From Aequorivita sp. (GTDB lineage Bacteria > Bacteroidota > Bacteroidia > Flavobacteriales > Flavobacteriaceae): a DNA stretch of 40,892 nt. Location of the stretch: the NCBI GenBank assembly GCA_026646335.1, contig JAPKFY010000014.1, forward strand, positions 1 to 40,892, written 5' to 3'. This document shows positions 1 to 8,111 of this stretch, in pieces. Made by a program: the position numbers and the translations under genes. The notes beneath the pieces are model-generated. The model had not been told where the DNA came from and ran no database searches. It saw nothing but the letters and a program-made list of their open reading frames with translations. How positions within the stretch are numbered: the stretch's first letter is position 1; every line of letters begins with the position of its first letter.

Positions 1-785
1 TCGCCCTCGGCGGCGATCTGGTTCTCGACCACCGGATGGCGGCCGCCCTCGATCAGCAGGCCGGGCTCCTCCGAGAATTCCGGCCTGCGGTAGTCGCGCC
101 TGGCGGCAACGTCGGCGAAGGCGGCCAGCAGGTCGGTCAGCGCCACGGCGCGGGCAATCTCCAGCAGACGCGGAACCTCCGGCTGCAGCGCGGTCAGCAC
201 TTCGTCCCAGAGCAGTTTCTCGCGCGCCAGCGCCCGGTCCTGCGCCGAAAGCGCCTTGTCCTCGAAGGCCTTCAGCTCGGGCGTGATGTAACGCTCGGCG
301 TTCTTCAGCGTCTGCCGGCGGCGGTAGTCCTCGGGAATCCTGTCGACATTGGCGTGCGTGACCTCGATGTAGAAACCATGCACGCGGTTGTACTCGACCT
401 TGAGGCTATTGATGCCGGTGCGCTCCTTCTCGCGCGCCTCGAGCGCCAGCAGGAACTCGCCGCAGTTGTCCTGGATGCCGCGCAATTCGTCGAGATCGGC
501 GTCGTAGCCGGGGGCGATGACGCCGCCGTCGCGCAGGTTGGTCGAGGGCTCGGCGGCGATGGCGCGGGTGAGCCGGTCGAGCACGTTCTCCGGCGTTGCC
601 AGTTGCGCGTGCAGTTCGGCCAGCAGCGGCGTGTCCAAGGTGGCCAGCGGCGCGCGCAGCGCCGCCAGCCGGGCGAGGCCGTCGCGCAGGCCGGAGAGGT
701 CGCGCGGACGGGCCGAGAAGAGGGCGACGCGGCCGGCGATGCGTTCGATGTCGGCGATGCCCTTCAGCGCCTCGCGCACGGCCTG
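1..785 (-). CDS. mutS: DNA mismatch repair protein MutS, internal fragment (foreign end)
   Basis: The minus strand reads through without a stop from about 785 to 1 as MutS core, lever and clamp sequence: [18 protein letters not shown], then [15 protein letters not shown], then [23 protein letters not shown], and it ends in [15 protein letters not shown], just before the ATPase domain. MutS recognises mispaired bases and couples this to ATP hydrolysis. Only about 261 of the usual ~850-900 residues are present, and both ends are cut. The DNA is very GC-rich with proteobacterial (betaproteobacteria-like) codon use, unlike everything from about 800 onward. The upstream part of MutS is missing because unrelated DNA starts at 783-800; a minus-strand stop lies at 798-800. 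The ORF-track proteins here (36..2921 N-terminal part, 406..801, 517..870, 596..919) are shadows of this gene. The family call is confident; the taxon is inferred. Confidence 0.9.
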
Positions 786-800
786 TGGAAAGATCATTCA
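783..800. other. Chimeric junction, MutS DNA to flavobacterial rnr
   Basis: Left of this point the DNA is very GC-rich and codes for MutS on the minus strand. Right of it the DNA is AT-rich and codes for RNase R on the plus strand. MutS similarity stops at about 783-788 and RNase R similarity ([16 protein letters not shown]) begins at about 789. No repeat, integrase or att-like duplication is visible. The break lies inside both genes, which fits a cloning or assembly chimera better than a biological insertion. Confidence 0.85.
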
Positions 801-2921
801 CAAGCTTTCAACTACAAACAAATTGCCGCAAAACTCCAACTGGACGATCCCAGCAGCAGGAACCAAATAGTAAAAAAACTAAAAGATCTGCAAGGCAAGG
901 GAACCATTCAGGAAATTGAACGCGGTAAATATATACTTACCCCATCACAAAATTATTACACCGGAAGAGTAGATATAGCTGGCCGTGGCCAAGGTTATAT
1001 TATTGTTGAGGATTTAGAAGATGATATCTACGTAAGCAGTAAAAACCTAAACAAAGCCTTAAATGGCGACATTGTTGAAGTTTATGTTTTTAAACGCAAA
1101 AAAGGTGGCAAGACCGAAGGAGAAGTAACCAAAATTATTGAAAGAAAACGAACAGAATTTGTAGGTACTATTCAAGTGCAGGAAAACTTTGCCTTTGTGG
1201 ATGTTACCGATTATAAAATGTACACAGATATTTTTATTCCAAAGAATAAAATAAACGGTGCTAAAAATGGAGAAAAAGTACTGGTAGCCATGGAAGATTG
1301 GCCTGAAAAGGCAGATTCTCCATTCGGAAGCGTTATTAAAGTGCTCGGAATGCCGGGCGAACACAATACTGAAATCCACTCGATATTGGCGCAATACGGC
1401 CTACCGTATGAATTTCCAAGAGAAGTAGAGGATTATGCAAATAACATAGACACTTCAATACAAGCTTCTGAAATTAAGAAACGCCGCGATATGCGCGAAG
1501 CTTTAACTTTTACAATAGATCCAAAAGATGCAAAGGATTTTGATGATGCCCTTTCCTTTGAAAAAATGCAGAACGGAAATTATGAAATAGGAATCCATAT
1601 TGCAGACGTTTCACATTACCTAACTCCAGGAAATGAACTGGATGACGAAGCTTACGAACGCGCAACCTCAGTCTATTTGGTAGATAGAGTAGTACCAATG
1701 CTTCCAGAGATTCTTTCAAACAATGCCTGTTCGCTTCGTCCAAATGAAGAAAAGTATACTTTTTCCGCAGTCTTCGAAATGAACCAAAAAGCGGAAGTTG
1801 TAAAAAAATGGTTTGGAAGAACGGTAACATACAGCGATGCCCGTTTTGCTTATGAAGAAGCACAACACATAATTGAAAATCCAAAGAAAGAAACCCATAC
1901 TATTCCTGCAAATATTTCAATCACTGATAAGGAATACACAGTTAAACAAGAAATAGCAGCTGCCATTCTCGAAATGGATCGCTTAGCCAAAACCCTACGT
2001 ACAAAACGTATGCGTGCCGGTGCAATTTCCTTTGATAAAGTGGAAGTAAAATTCATCCTCGATGAAAAAAGCAACCCAGAAGGAGTCTATTTCAAAGAAA
2101 GCAAGGATGCCAACAAACTGATTGAGGAATTTATGCTTTTAGCAAACAGAAGCGTGGCTGAATTCATAGGAAAACAAGAACCAAAAAAGACCTTTGTGTA
2201 CCGTGTTCACGATGAACCGGATGATGAAAAAATAGCTGCCTTGGAAAATATAATCAAGCGTTTTGGGTATAAACTAAATACCAAAGACCGCCATTCCACT
2301 GCTACTTCAATGAATAAACTTTTAAAGGATGTTCACGGTAAAAAGGAACAAAATTTAATTGATACGCTTGCTATCCGAAGTATGAGCAAGGCAATGTACA
2401 CAACCCACAACATCGGTCACTACGGTTTGGCATTTGATTATTACACGCATTTCACTTCCCCAATTCGGCGTTATCCCGACGTGATGGTCCACCGACTTCT
2501 ACAGCATTATTTGGACAACGGAAAATCTGCCAAAGAAGAAGAATACGAAGAAAAATGTGGCCACAGCAGCGACATGGAAAACCTTGCCACCAATGCCGAA
2601 CGCGATAGCATAAAATACATGCAGGTGAAGTATATGCAAGACCATCAAGACCAAGACTTTTTGGGTGTAATTTCTGGCGTTACCGAATGGGGAATTTATG
2701 TGGAAATTATATCAAATAAATGCGAAGGAATGGTTCGTTTGCAAGATTTAAGCGATGACCGTTATGAATTTGACAGGGAAGAATACGCCGTAATAGGCCA
2801 GCGCACCAAAAACGTTTATCAACTGGGCGATGAAGTTTACGTAAAAGTGAAGAACGCTGATTTGGTAAAGAAACATTTAGATTTTACAATGCTGGGGCAT
2901 CAAAAAGATTATAAAAACTAA
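789..2921 (+). CDS. rnr: Ribonuclease R (5'-truncated by junction)
   Basis: This is an exoribonuclease of the RNB (RNase II/R) family, which degrades structured RNA 3' to 5' in the cytoplasm. From about 789 the product has an N-terminal helix-turn-helix-like segment ([25 protein letters not shown]), cold-shock-like domains ([18 protein letters not shown]), the RNB catalytic domain with the acidic metal-binding run [14 protein letters not shown] (about nt 1513-1555), and a C-terminal S1 domain ([17 protein letters not shown]). It ends at KDYKN. The listed 961-aa ORF starts at 36, but its first ~250 codons are antisense to a foreign mutS and are not part of this protein. The true start, probably some tens of codons further upstream, is lost at the junction. 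The GIN-domain gene follows 12 bp downstream. Confidence 0.95.
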   Translation, partial: KDHSQAFNYKQIAAKLQLDDPSSRNQIVKKLKDLQGKGTIQEIERGKYILTPSQNYYTGRVDIAGRGQGYIIVEDLEDDIYVSSKNLNKALNGDIVEVYVFKRKKGGKTEGEVTKIIERKRTEFVGTIQVQENFAFVDVTDYKMYTDIFIPKNKINGAKNGEKVLVAMEDWPEKADSPFGSVIKVLGMPGEHNTEIHSILAQYGLPYEFPREVEDYANNIDTSIQASEIKKRRDMREALTFTIDPKDAKDFDDALSFEKMQNGNYEIGIHIADVSHYLTPGNELDDEAYERATSVYLVDRVVPMLPEILSNNACSLRPNEEKYTFSAVFEMNQKAEVVKKWFGRTVTYSDARFAYEEAQHIIENPKKETHTIPANISITDKEYTVKQEIAAAILEMDRLAKTLRTKRMRAGAISFDKVEVKFILDEKSNPEGVYFKESKDANKLIEEFMLLANRSVAEFIGKQEPKKTFVYRVHDEPDDEKIAALENIIKRFGYKLNTKDRHSTATSMNKLLKDVHGKKEQNLIDTLAIRSMSKAMYTTHNIGHYGLAFDYYTHFTSPIRRYPDVMVHRLLQHYLDNGKSAKEEEYEEKCGHSSDMENLATNAERDSIKYMQVKYMQDHQDQDFLGVISGVTEWGIYVEIISNKCEGMVRLQDLSDDRYEFDREEYAVIGQRTKNVYQLGDEVYVKVKNADLVKKHLDFTMLGHQKDYKN

Positions 2922-2933
2922 AATTTAATAGAG

Positions 2934-3617
2934 ATGAAAAAACTGATTTTTATAACCGTCCTTTTTATAAATGCTTTTGCTTTTTCTCAAGAAGAAATCA
3001 ATACGGAAGTTGGGGATTTTAGTGAACTAAAGGTTTACGATCTGATAACCGTAAAACTTGTTCCATCCAAGGAAAATAAAGTGGTCATTGCTGGTAAGAA
3101 TACAGAATATGTAAAAACGATCAATGATAACGGCGTATTGAAAATTCGCATGGAATTGGAAGAACGCTTTGATGGGGATGCTACTACCGTAACCCTTTTC
3201 TTCAAAAGCATTGCCATTATTGATGCCAACGAAGGCTCTAGAATTTATTCAGATGCCGAAATAAAAGTAGCTTCCTTAGAACTAAAAACTCAAGAAGGCG
3301 GAAAAATTGACATTTTTGTAGCAACTCAAAATTTGAATATTAAATCGGTTTCGGGTGGTGTTGTTGATGTAAAAGGGACTACCCAAAGACAAGACATCAA
3401 CATAAACTCAGGGGGTGCTTATGAAGCCGAAAACCTTGTTTCAAAGGAAACCTATGTTAACGTTACAGCTGGTGGATCTGCAACAATTTTCGCCACTAAC
3501 ATTGTGGATGCAAAAGTTACTGCAGGAGGTTATATAACTGTTCATGGAAATCCGAAAGATGTAAAAAAGAAAAAACTCGCTGGCGGGAAAATTGAAATAG
3601 TAAAGACTAAAAATTAA
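2934..3617 (+). CDS. GIN-domain (DUF2807) exported protein
   Basis: A 227-aa protein with a signal peptide (MKKLIFITVLFINAFAFSQ, likely cleaved after FSQ). The body is a repetitive beta-rich fold in which glycine-containing turns recur (EGSRIYSD, EGGKIDIFV, SGGVVDVKG, SGGAYEAEN, AGGSATIFA, AGGYITVHG). This matches the GIN/DUF2807 beta-helix family, annotated in Bacteroidota as putative adhesin-head proteins. It is probably periplasmic or surface-exposed, and its function is unknown. It follows rnr by 12 bp and is likely co-transcribed. The family call is confident; an adhesin role is not supported by anything seen here. Confidence 0.85.
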   Translation: MKKLIFITVLFINAFAFSQEEINTEVGDFSELKVYDLITVKLVPSKENKVVIAGKNTEYVKTINDNGVLKIRMELEERFDGDATTVTLFFKSIAIIDANEGSRIYSDAEIKVASLELKTQEGGKIDIFVATQNLNIKSVSGGVVDVKGTTQRQDININSGGAYEAENLVSKETYVNVTAGGSATIFATNIVDAKVTAGGYITVHGNPKDVKKKKLAGGKIEIVKTKN

Positions 3618-3663
3618 AATTTTACCGTAATTGGGTAAAAGTAATTTGTATTTTTACCTTATT

Positions 3664-4396
3664 ATGTTTGACGGTTTACTCTACGCTGCATTTTACGGAT
3701 TTTTATTGGCATTTGCCGTCGGCCCAGTGTTTTTCACATTGATTGAGACAGCAATTACCAAAGGTATTCGAGCCGCAATCTTCTTTGATCTCGGCGCCAT
3801 GTTTGCTGACGTAATCTTTATTTTAATAGCTTTTTTCAGCACCAATAGAATTCTTGAAAAAGTAAAACACGATCCGGGCCTGCTTATCTTCGGAGGGGCA
3901 ATTCTCATCGCCTATGGAATCATTTCATACATCCGCACAAACAAATCTATTTTTAAAATTGTTCGCGAACATTATGCCGTTAAAGTGAAAAAAAATCTCG
4001 GAGGATTGTTTCTCAAAGGGTTTCTTTTGAATTTTGTGAACTTCGGTGTTTTGGCAGGTTGGATTGGAACCTTAATCATGGCAAACGCACTTACCACTAG
4101 TGATAACGGTGTTTCTTTTTATAGCCACCGTGCTAGCAGCCTTCTTCATCACAGATGTTTTAAAAATGATTTTAGCAAAAAGGTTAAAAAACAAAATGAC
4201 CCCGCGCTTCATTTTTAAAACAAAAAAATGGGTCAGCATTTTAATTCTTGCTTTTGGCATTTTATTGCTCATTCAAGGTATCTTCCCAAAAGGAGTGGAG
4301 GCAGGATTGGATAGAATTCCAAACAAACAACGGCCGATTGAAAATCCAATTCCTCCAGTAGATGGGTCATTAGAAACCCCTTCTGAAGGGCTCTAA
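3664..4396 (+). pseudogene. LysE/RhtB-type transporter, interrupted by a frameshift
   Basis: The N-terminal half (ATG at 3664: MFDGLLYAAFYGFLLAFAVGPVFFTLIE) is a typical LysE-family amino-acid exporter with the AxGP motif and several TM segments. Its frame (ORF 3631..4218) becomes nonsense after about 4107 (SFYSHRASSLLHHRCF). The membrane sequence continues in another frame from about 4100 (VFLFIATVLAAFFITDVLKMILAKRLKNKM) to the stop at 4396. Skipping one base near 4108 joins the two halves into one protein of about 243 aa, close to the family's usual length. The cause could be a real inactivating mutation, a sequencing indel or, less likely, programmed frameshifting. The upstream in-frame start at 3631 (MGKSNLYFYLI) is less likely because the family N-terminus begins at 3664. 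Confidence 0.8.
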
Positions 4397-4459
4397 TGAT
4401 ATTTCAATATTTACTAAAAAGATCAACAGGCAGAAATGCTTTATTGGGCTATAAAATAA

Positions 4460-4488
4460 AAAACCTCCAACTTTACGTTGAAGGTTTT
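4460..4488 (-). terminator. Rho-independent terminator after tRNA-Cys
   Basis: On the minus strand an 11-12 bp stem with one mismatch (AAAACCTTCAAC / GTTGGAGGTTTT, loop of 5) is followed by TTTTATTTTAT. It sits immediately downstream of the tRNA-Cys 3' end. Confidence 0.7.
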
Positions 4489-4491
4489 CAG

Positions 4492-4562
4492 AGGCATCGA
4501 GCGGATTCGAACCGCTGTAGCAGCTTTTGCAGAGCTGAGCCTAGCCACTCGGCCACGATGCC
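4492..4562 (-). tRNA. tRNA-Cys (GCA)
   Basis: The minus strand begins GGCATCGTGGCCGAGTGGC and folds as a cloverleaf. The acceptor stem is GGCATCG/CGATGCC with discriminator U. The anticodon stem is CAGCT/AGCTG around loop CTGCAAA, giving anticodon GCA. The T arm contains GGTTCGAATCC. No 3' CCA is encoded. It is 71 nt with a short variable loop. The gene lies downstream of folB on the same strand, and the hairpin at 4460-4488 probably terminates it. Confidence 0.95.
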
Positions 4563-4619
4563 TTATTAGGCTTGCAAATGTAAAAAAATTAAACTTAAAA
4601 TTCCTATTAAAAAAGCAAA

Positions 4620-4976
4620 TTACCGTTTCCTTTTCATTGTAACACTAACTTCTGCTACATCCCCACCAATAGGCGGATTTCTTTTGGCCACGGTAACCTC
4701 CACTTCGGTAATCATTTCAATTTTTAAAAGAACAGTATCAATAATACGCTTTGCAACGTGTTCCAAAAGTTTGGCGCGTACCGCCATTTCTTCCCTAACA
4801 ATTGTTTGCAACAAAACATAATCCACCGTATCCGCAAGCTCGTCAGTGCTTGAAGCGTTTTTTAAATCTGCCTTTACCGAAAGATTCACCATATAATCTG
4901 AGCCTATTTGTCCTTCTTCAATTAAACAGCCGTGAAAGGCATAAATCTTTATGTTTTTTAAACGAATCGTTCCCAT
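4620..4976 (-). CDS. folB: Dihydroneopterin aldolase
   Basis: A product of about 118 aa starting MGTIRLKNIKIYAFHG. FolB converts 7,8-dihydroneopterin to 6-hydroxymethyl-dihydropterin and glycolaldehyde in folate synthesis. Family marks are the FHGCLIEEGQIGSDYMVNL segment, ADTVDYVLLQTIVREEM, LLEHVAKRIIDTVL and the terminal strand VEVTVAKRNPPIGGDVAEVSVTM, where the PPI motif is typical. The ORF track begins at 5021, but the start at 4976 is chosen because the family N-terminus begins there and a -7 element (4991-4998) lies inside the extra codons. It is transcribed toward tRNA-Cys and is divergent from glnS. Confidence 0.93.
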   Translation of the reverse strand: MGTIRLKNIKIYAFHGCLIEEGQIGSDYMVNLSVKADLKNASSTDELADTVDYVLLQTIVREEMAVRAKLLEHVAKRIIDTVLLKIEMITEVEVTVAKRNPPIGGDVAEVSVTMKRKR

Positions 4977-4990
4977 GGAATTAGTTTTCG

Positions 4991-4998
4991 CAAAGATA
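4991..4998 (-). promoter_or_regulatory. Putative -7 element for folB (TATCTTTG)
   Basis: The minus strand reads TATCTTTG, matching the Bacteroidota housekeeping -7 consensus TAnnTTTG, 14 bp upstream of the folB ATG. No clear -33 TTG is seen at the expected spacing. Confidence 0.5.
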
Positions 4999-5007
4999 TA
5001 AGAGAAT

Positions 5008-5032
5008 GTCCAGTTGAGCACAGCCGAAACCT
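5008..5032. repeat. Possible decayed copy of the short repeat, folB-glnS intergenic
   Basis: TTGAGCACAGCCGAA here aligns with CTGAGCGCAGTCGAA of the gltX copy, with 12 of 15 bases identical. It sits in the divergent folB/glnS gap, the kind of place such repeats normally occupy. The match is short, so this is tentative. Confidence 0.35.
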
Positions 5033-5065
5033 ATTTTTGGACAACTTCCTTTTCAGTTAATTGGT

Positions 5066-5073
5066 TACCTTTG
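5066..5073 (+). promoter_or_regulatory. Putative -7 element for glnS (TACCTTTG)
   Basis: TACCTTTG is an exact TAnnTTTG match ending 19 bp before the glnS ATG at 5093. The same octamer occurs upstream of the YtxH-like gene, gltX and tatA. The -33 element is not obvious. Confidence 0.55.
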
Positions 5074-5092
5074 CAATTCTTAAAAAAAATAT

Positions 5093-6772
5093 ATGACAAA
5101 CGAAGCCGCCCCGCTTAATTTTATTGAACACATAATTGAAGAAGATCTTACTAAAGGATATACGAAGGAACAATTGTGCTTTCGTTTTCCGCCAGAGCCC
5201 AACGGCTATCTTCACATTGGCCACGCGTCATCAATTTGTTTAAATTTTGGTTTGGGCGAAAGATACAACGCTCCAGTAAACCTTCGTTTTGACGATACAA
5301 ACCCAGCCAAAGAAGAGCAGGAATTTGTGGATGCCATAAAAAGGGATATTTCTTGGTTGGGCTATGAATGGGCTAGGGAATGTTATGCCTCCGATTATTT
5401 CCAGCAGTTGTATGACTGGGCCGTTCAAATGGTAAAGGACGGGAAGGCGTATGTAGATTCCCAAACCTCAGAAATGATTGCCGAACAAAAAGGAACGCCG
5501 AACACACCAGGAAAGCCGAGTCCGTATAGAGATCGTTCTGTTGCTGAAAATTTGGATTTGCTGGAAAAGATGAAAAACGGCGAAACCAAAGAAGGCGAAC
5601 ACGTGCTTCGCGCCAAAATAAATATGGAATCACCAAATATGTTGATGCGCGACCCAGTTATGTACCGAACCATCAACAAACACCACCATCGCACGGGAAC
5701 CGATTGGAAAATCTTCCCAATGTATGATTGGACCCACGGCGAGAGTGACTATATAGAACAGGTATCACATTCCTTCTGTACGCTTGAATTCCTGCCACAC
5801 AGAGAACTTTACGATTGGTTTCTGGATCAAGTGTACGATCCTAAAAAATTACGTCCAAAACAACGTGAATTCGCGCGTAGAAACTTAAGCCATACGGTTG
5901 TTAGCAAGCGAAAACTTGCTCAATTGGTGAGCAGCGGAGTAGTTACAGGCTGGGATGATCCACGAATGCCCACAATTTCCGGTCTTCGCCGAAGAGGTTA
6001 CACCCCAGATTCAATTAAGAACTTTGCAGAAAGCATAGGCGTTGGAAAACGCGAAAACCTGATAGATGTTTCACATTTGGAATTCAACGTTCGCGAAGAT
6101 CTCAATAAAATAGCACCGCGAATAATGGTGGTTTTGGATCCCGTGAAGTTGATAATAGATAATTATCCCGAAAACAAAACCGAAATGTTAGAGGCTGAAA
6201 ACAATCAAGAAGACGAAAACGCAGGCAGCCGTGAAGTACCTTTTTCAAAAGAACTTTATATTGAAAGGGAAGATTTCCTTGAATCTGCAAACAACAAATT
6301 TTTCCGTTTAACACTGGGTAAGGAAGTAAGATTGAAAAACGCTTACATTATAAAAGGCGAAAGCACAGTAAAGGATTCCGAAGGAAATATTACAGAAATA
6401 CACTGCACCTACGATCCCGATAGTAAAAGCGGGAGCGGTTCCGAAGCATCATTGCGAAAAGTAAAAGGAACATTGCACTGGGTTTCCGCAGCACATGCCC
6501 TTCCTGTTGAAGTACGACTTTACGACCGTCTCTTCACCGAAGCTTCACCCGACACCAATAAGGAAAAAGATTTTATGGAATTTGTAAACTCAGATTCCTT
6601 ACAAGTAATTACCGGCTATGCCGAACCGAGTGTGAAGGGTTCAAAACCTGAAGATAAATTCCAGTTTCAGCGTTTGGGCTATTTTGTAGTTGACCGTGAT
6701 TCCACATCGGAAAAATTGGTCTTCAACCGTACTGTTCCTTTACGCGACTCTTGGACCAAATTGGCTGAATAA
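5093..6772 (+). CDS. glnS: Glutaminyl-tRNA synthetase
   Basis: A 559-aa class I synthetase that charges tRNA-Gln with glutamine in the cytoplasm. The HIGH motif is in PPEPNGYLHIGHASSICLNFGLG (about residues 31-53). The second signature, equivalent to KMSKS, is TVVSKRKLAQLV (about residue 270). GlnRS-type features include RFDDTNPAKEEQEF, the YDWTHGESDYIEQVSHSFCTLEF segment and the C-terminal beta-barrel anticodon-binding domains (GTLHWVSAAHALPVEVRLYDRLF). Full length, ending at LRDSWTKLAE. A separate GluRS gene (gltX) lies about 3 kb away, consistent with direct charging of tRNA-Gln. Confidence 0.97.
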   Translation: MTNEAAPLNFIEHIIEEDLTKGYTKEQLCFRFPPEPNGYLHIGHASSICLNFGLGERYNAPVNLRFDDTNPAKEEQEFVDAIKRDISWLGYEWARECYASDYFQQLYDWAVQMVKDGKAYVDSQTSEMIAEQKGTPNTPGKPSPYRDRSVAENLDLLEKMKNGETKEGEHVLRAKINMESPNMLMRDPVMYRTINKHHHRTGTDWKIFPMYDWTHGESDYIEQVSHSFCTLEFLPHRELYDWFLDQVYDPKKLRPKQREFARRNLSHTVVSKRKLAQLVSSGVVTGWDDPRMPTISGLRRRGYTPDSIKNFAESIGVGKRENLIDVSHLEFNVREDLNKIAPRIMVVLDPVKLIIDNYPENKTEMLEAENNQEDENAGSREVPFSKELYIEREDFLESANNKFFRLTLGKEVRLKNAYIIKGESTVKDSEGNITEIHCTYDPDSKSGSGSEASLRKVKGTLHWVSAAHALPVEVRLYDRLFTEASPDTNKEKDFMEFVNSDSLQVITGYAEPSVKGSKPEDKFQFQRLGYFVVDRDSTSEKLVFNRTVPLRDSWTKLAE

Positions 6773-6903
6773 TTAACATTTTTGGGTAAATATATTTCTC
6801 TTTTTAACAGAAATTGGCTAAAATATCTTCTTTTTAAGATAAATTTATATATTAAAAATTAACTATTAACCGGTTGTTAACAGCAAATCGAGAGCTCGTT
6901 GCC

Positions 6904-6911
6904 TACCTTTG
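6904..6911 (+). promoter_or_regulatory. Putative -7 element for the YtxH-like operon (TACCTTTG)
   Basis: TACCTTTG lies 29 bp upstream of the ATG at 6941. The 168-bp gap after glnS is otherwise AT-rich and holds the near-palindrome TTAACCGGTTGTTAAC (6866-6881), a possible regulator site just upstream. Confidence 0.5.
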
Positions 6912-6940
6912 TTATTATTAACTAATAAAAAAACAAGAAC

Positions 6941-7318
6941 ATGGCATCAAATACAGGTCAAACCCTTATTGCACTATTAACCGGAGCAGCTATTGGAGCT
7001 GGATTGGGAATACTTTATGCACCAGATAAAGGTTCAAACACAAGAGAAAAACTTAGCAAAGAAGCTAAGAAAGCTCAGAAAAAATTGAATAAGCAAATTC
7101 GAGAAACTAGCCATACACTAAGCGAAAAAGCACAACAAGCAAAATATAGTTTTGAGCAAAAATTGAACGAAACACTATCTTCTGCAAGCTATAAAGCTGA
7201 CGATATTTTGTTGGCAATGGAAGATAAATTGGAAGCATTGCGCAGACAAAACGCAAAACTTCAAATAGATTCCAAAGCTGGCAAAGCAAAAGCTGCCGCC
7301 AAAAAAGTAACAGCATAA
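6941..7318 (+). CDS. YtxH domain-containing envelope/stress protein
   Basis: A 125-aa protein with a glycine-rich N-terminal membrane segment (LIALLTGAAIGAGLGILYAPDKG, about residues 8-30), followed by a long charged helical region (TREKLSKEAKKAQKKLNKQIRETS) and a Lys/Ala-rich tail. GILYAPDKGSNTREKL is the YtxH family signature. Such proteins are small, membrane-anchored and often stress-associated; no biochemical activity is established from the sequence. It heads a tight operon (next gene starts 2 bp later) behind a putative promoter at 6904. Confidence 0.85.
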   Translation: MASNTGQTLIALLTGAAIGAGLGILYAPDKGSNTREKLSKEAKKAQKKLNKQIRETSHTLSEKAQQAKYSFEQKLNETLSSASYKADDILLAMEDKLEALRRQNAKLQIDSKAGKAKAAAKKVTA

Positions 7319-7319
7319 T

Positions 7320-7766
7320 ATGGCATTCAAAGGCCTAACGGACAGCCTGCACAAGGTTACCGACAGAATAGAAGATTATAGTTTGAGCATGGCGGAGTAC
7401 TACAAACTCCGCCTGTTTAAAACTACAATGAAGGGAGCAGTTTCCCTTGTACATCTATTGGTTTATGGCAGTCTATCCCTGTTTGTAATGCTTTTTCTTT
7501 CTATTGGCGCCGCATTTTGGCTGGCCACTTTTTTTGAAAATGTCTATGTTGGATTTTTGTTGATTGGTGCTTTCTACGGAATCATTTTAATCTTCATGTT
7601 CATATTTGGAAGAAAAATTATAGAACGAAAAATACTCTATAAATTCTCTCGTTTGTTATACGATGAGGACGATTTGGACCCAAGGGTTCTAGCAGAAAAA
7701 GAGTTAGAGGAGTACCAACAAACACTTCAGGATGAAGCTATTCGAAAAGCGAATATTTCAAAATAA
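7320..7766 (+). CDS. Phage-holin-family-like small membrane protein
   Basis: A 148-aa protein with a soluble amphipathic N-terminus (DRIEDYSLSMAEYYKLRLFKTTM), two TM helices (about residues 38-67 and 70-95: GSLSLFVMLFLSIGAAFWLATFF and YVGFLLIGAFYGIILIFMFIFG) and a charged, acidic C-terminal tail (RLLYDEDDLDPRVLAEKEL). The layout matches chromosomal putative Actinobacterial Holin-X/phage-holin-family proteins commonly paired with YtxH genes. No other phage genes are nearby, so a lytic role is unlikely. It starts 2 bp after the YtxH stop and is followed 6 bp later by a third small gene. Confidence 0.7.
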   Translation: MAFKGLTDSLHKVTDRIEDYSLSMAEYYKLRLFKTTMKGAVSLVHLLVYGSLSLFVMLFLSIGAAFWLATFFENVYVGFLLIGAFYGIILIFMFIFGRKIIERKILYKFSRLLYDEDDLDPRVLAEKELEEYQQTLQDEAIRKANISK

Positions 7767-7771
7767 GATTT

Positions 7772-8032
7772 ATGAAGCGATACACTACTTTTGAAGAAAT
7801 AGACCGCGATTTAAAATACCTTCGCCTAAAATCGCAGATCGACTTGGAAGAGGTGAAACTAGGCCTTCACGAAAGCAAGGAAGCCATTAGTGAAACCTTT
7901 TCCCCTATAAATTTAATTGCAAACACAGTAGGCTCTATATTAAAAAAGGCATTCGTTTTAAAGGTGGTGGACAAACTGATAGGTATAAAACCAGTGAAGA
8001 AAAAAAACTACGAAGATGATGAGCACTCATAG
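7772..8032 (+). CDS. Conserved hypothetical protein, third gene of the YtxH/holin operon
   Basis: An 86-aa protein. The N-terminal half is strongly charged and predicted helical (FEEIDRDLKYLRLKSQIDLEEVKLGLHESKEAI). It is followed by a moderately hydrophobic amphipathic segment (NLIANTVGSILKKAFVLKVVDKLIGI) and a basic-acidic tail (KPVKKKNYEDDEHS). No catalytic motif is visible. The position, 6 bp after the holin-like gene and before a strong terminator, says it acts with the two upstream envelope proteins, probably peripherally at the inner membrane. I do not recognise an established function. Confidence 0.75.
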   Translation: MKRYTTFEEIDRDLKYLRLKSQIDLEEVKLGLHESKEAISETFSPINLIANTVGSILKKAFVLKVVDKLIGIKPVKKKNYEDDEHS

Positions 8033-8060
8033 AGATTGCTTGAACTTCGATTGATTGATA

Positions 8061-8094
8061 AACAAAGCCCTCCTAAATTTAGGAGGGCTTTGTT
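8061..8094. terminator. Bidirectional terminator between the YtxH operon and the SPFH gene
   Basis: A perfect 17-bp inverted repeat AACAAAGCCCTCCTAAA/TTTAGGAGGGCTTTGTT with flanking T/A tracts. It sits in the 79-bp gap between convergent genes and can serve both. Confidence 0.9.
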
Positions 8095-8111
8095 ATTATA
8101 TTTATTCTAAT

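Noticed and set aside
36-788. N-terminal ~250 residues of the 961-aa plus-strand ORF as a novel domain fused to RNase R
   Set aside because: The minus strand of the same DNA encodes recognisable MutS, so the plus-strand frame is a high-GC shadow joined by chance at a chimeric junction.
406-919. ORFs 406..801 (-), 517..870 (+) and 596..919 (+)
   Set aside because: Arginine/alanine-rich shadow frames of the GC-rich mutS fragment, with no homology-like motifs.
7320-7766. Prophage lysis module (holin)
   Set aside because: No endolysin, spanin or structural phage genes nearby. The gene is in a housekeeping YtxH operon, where such holin-family proteins are common.
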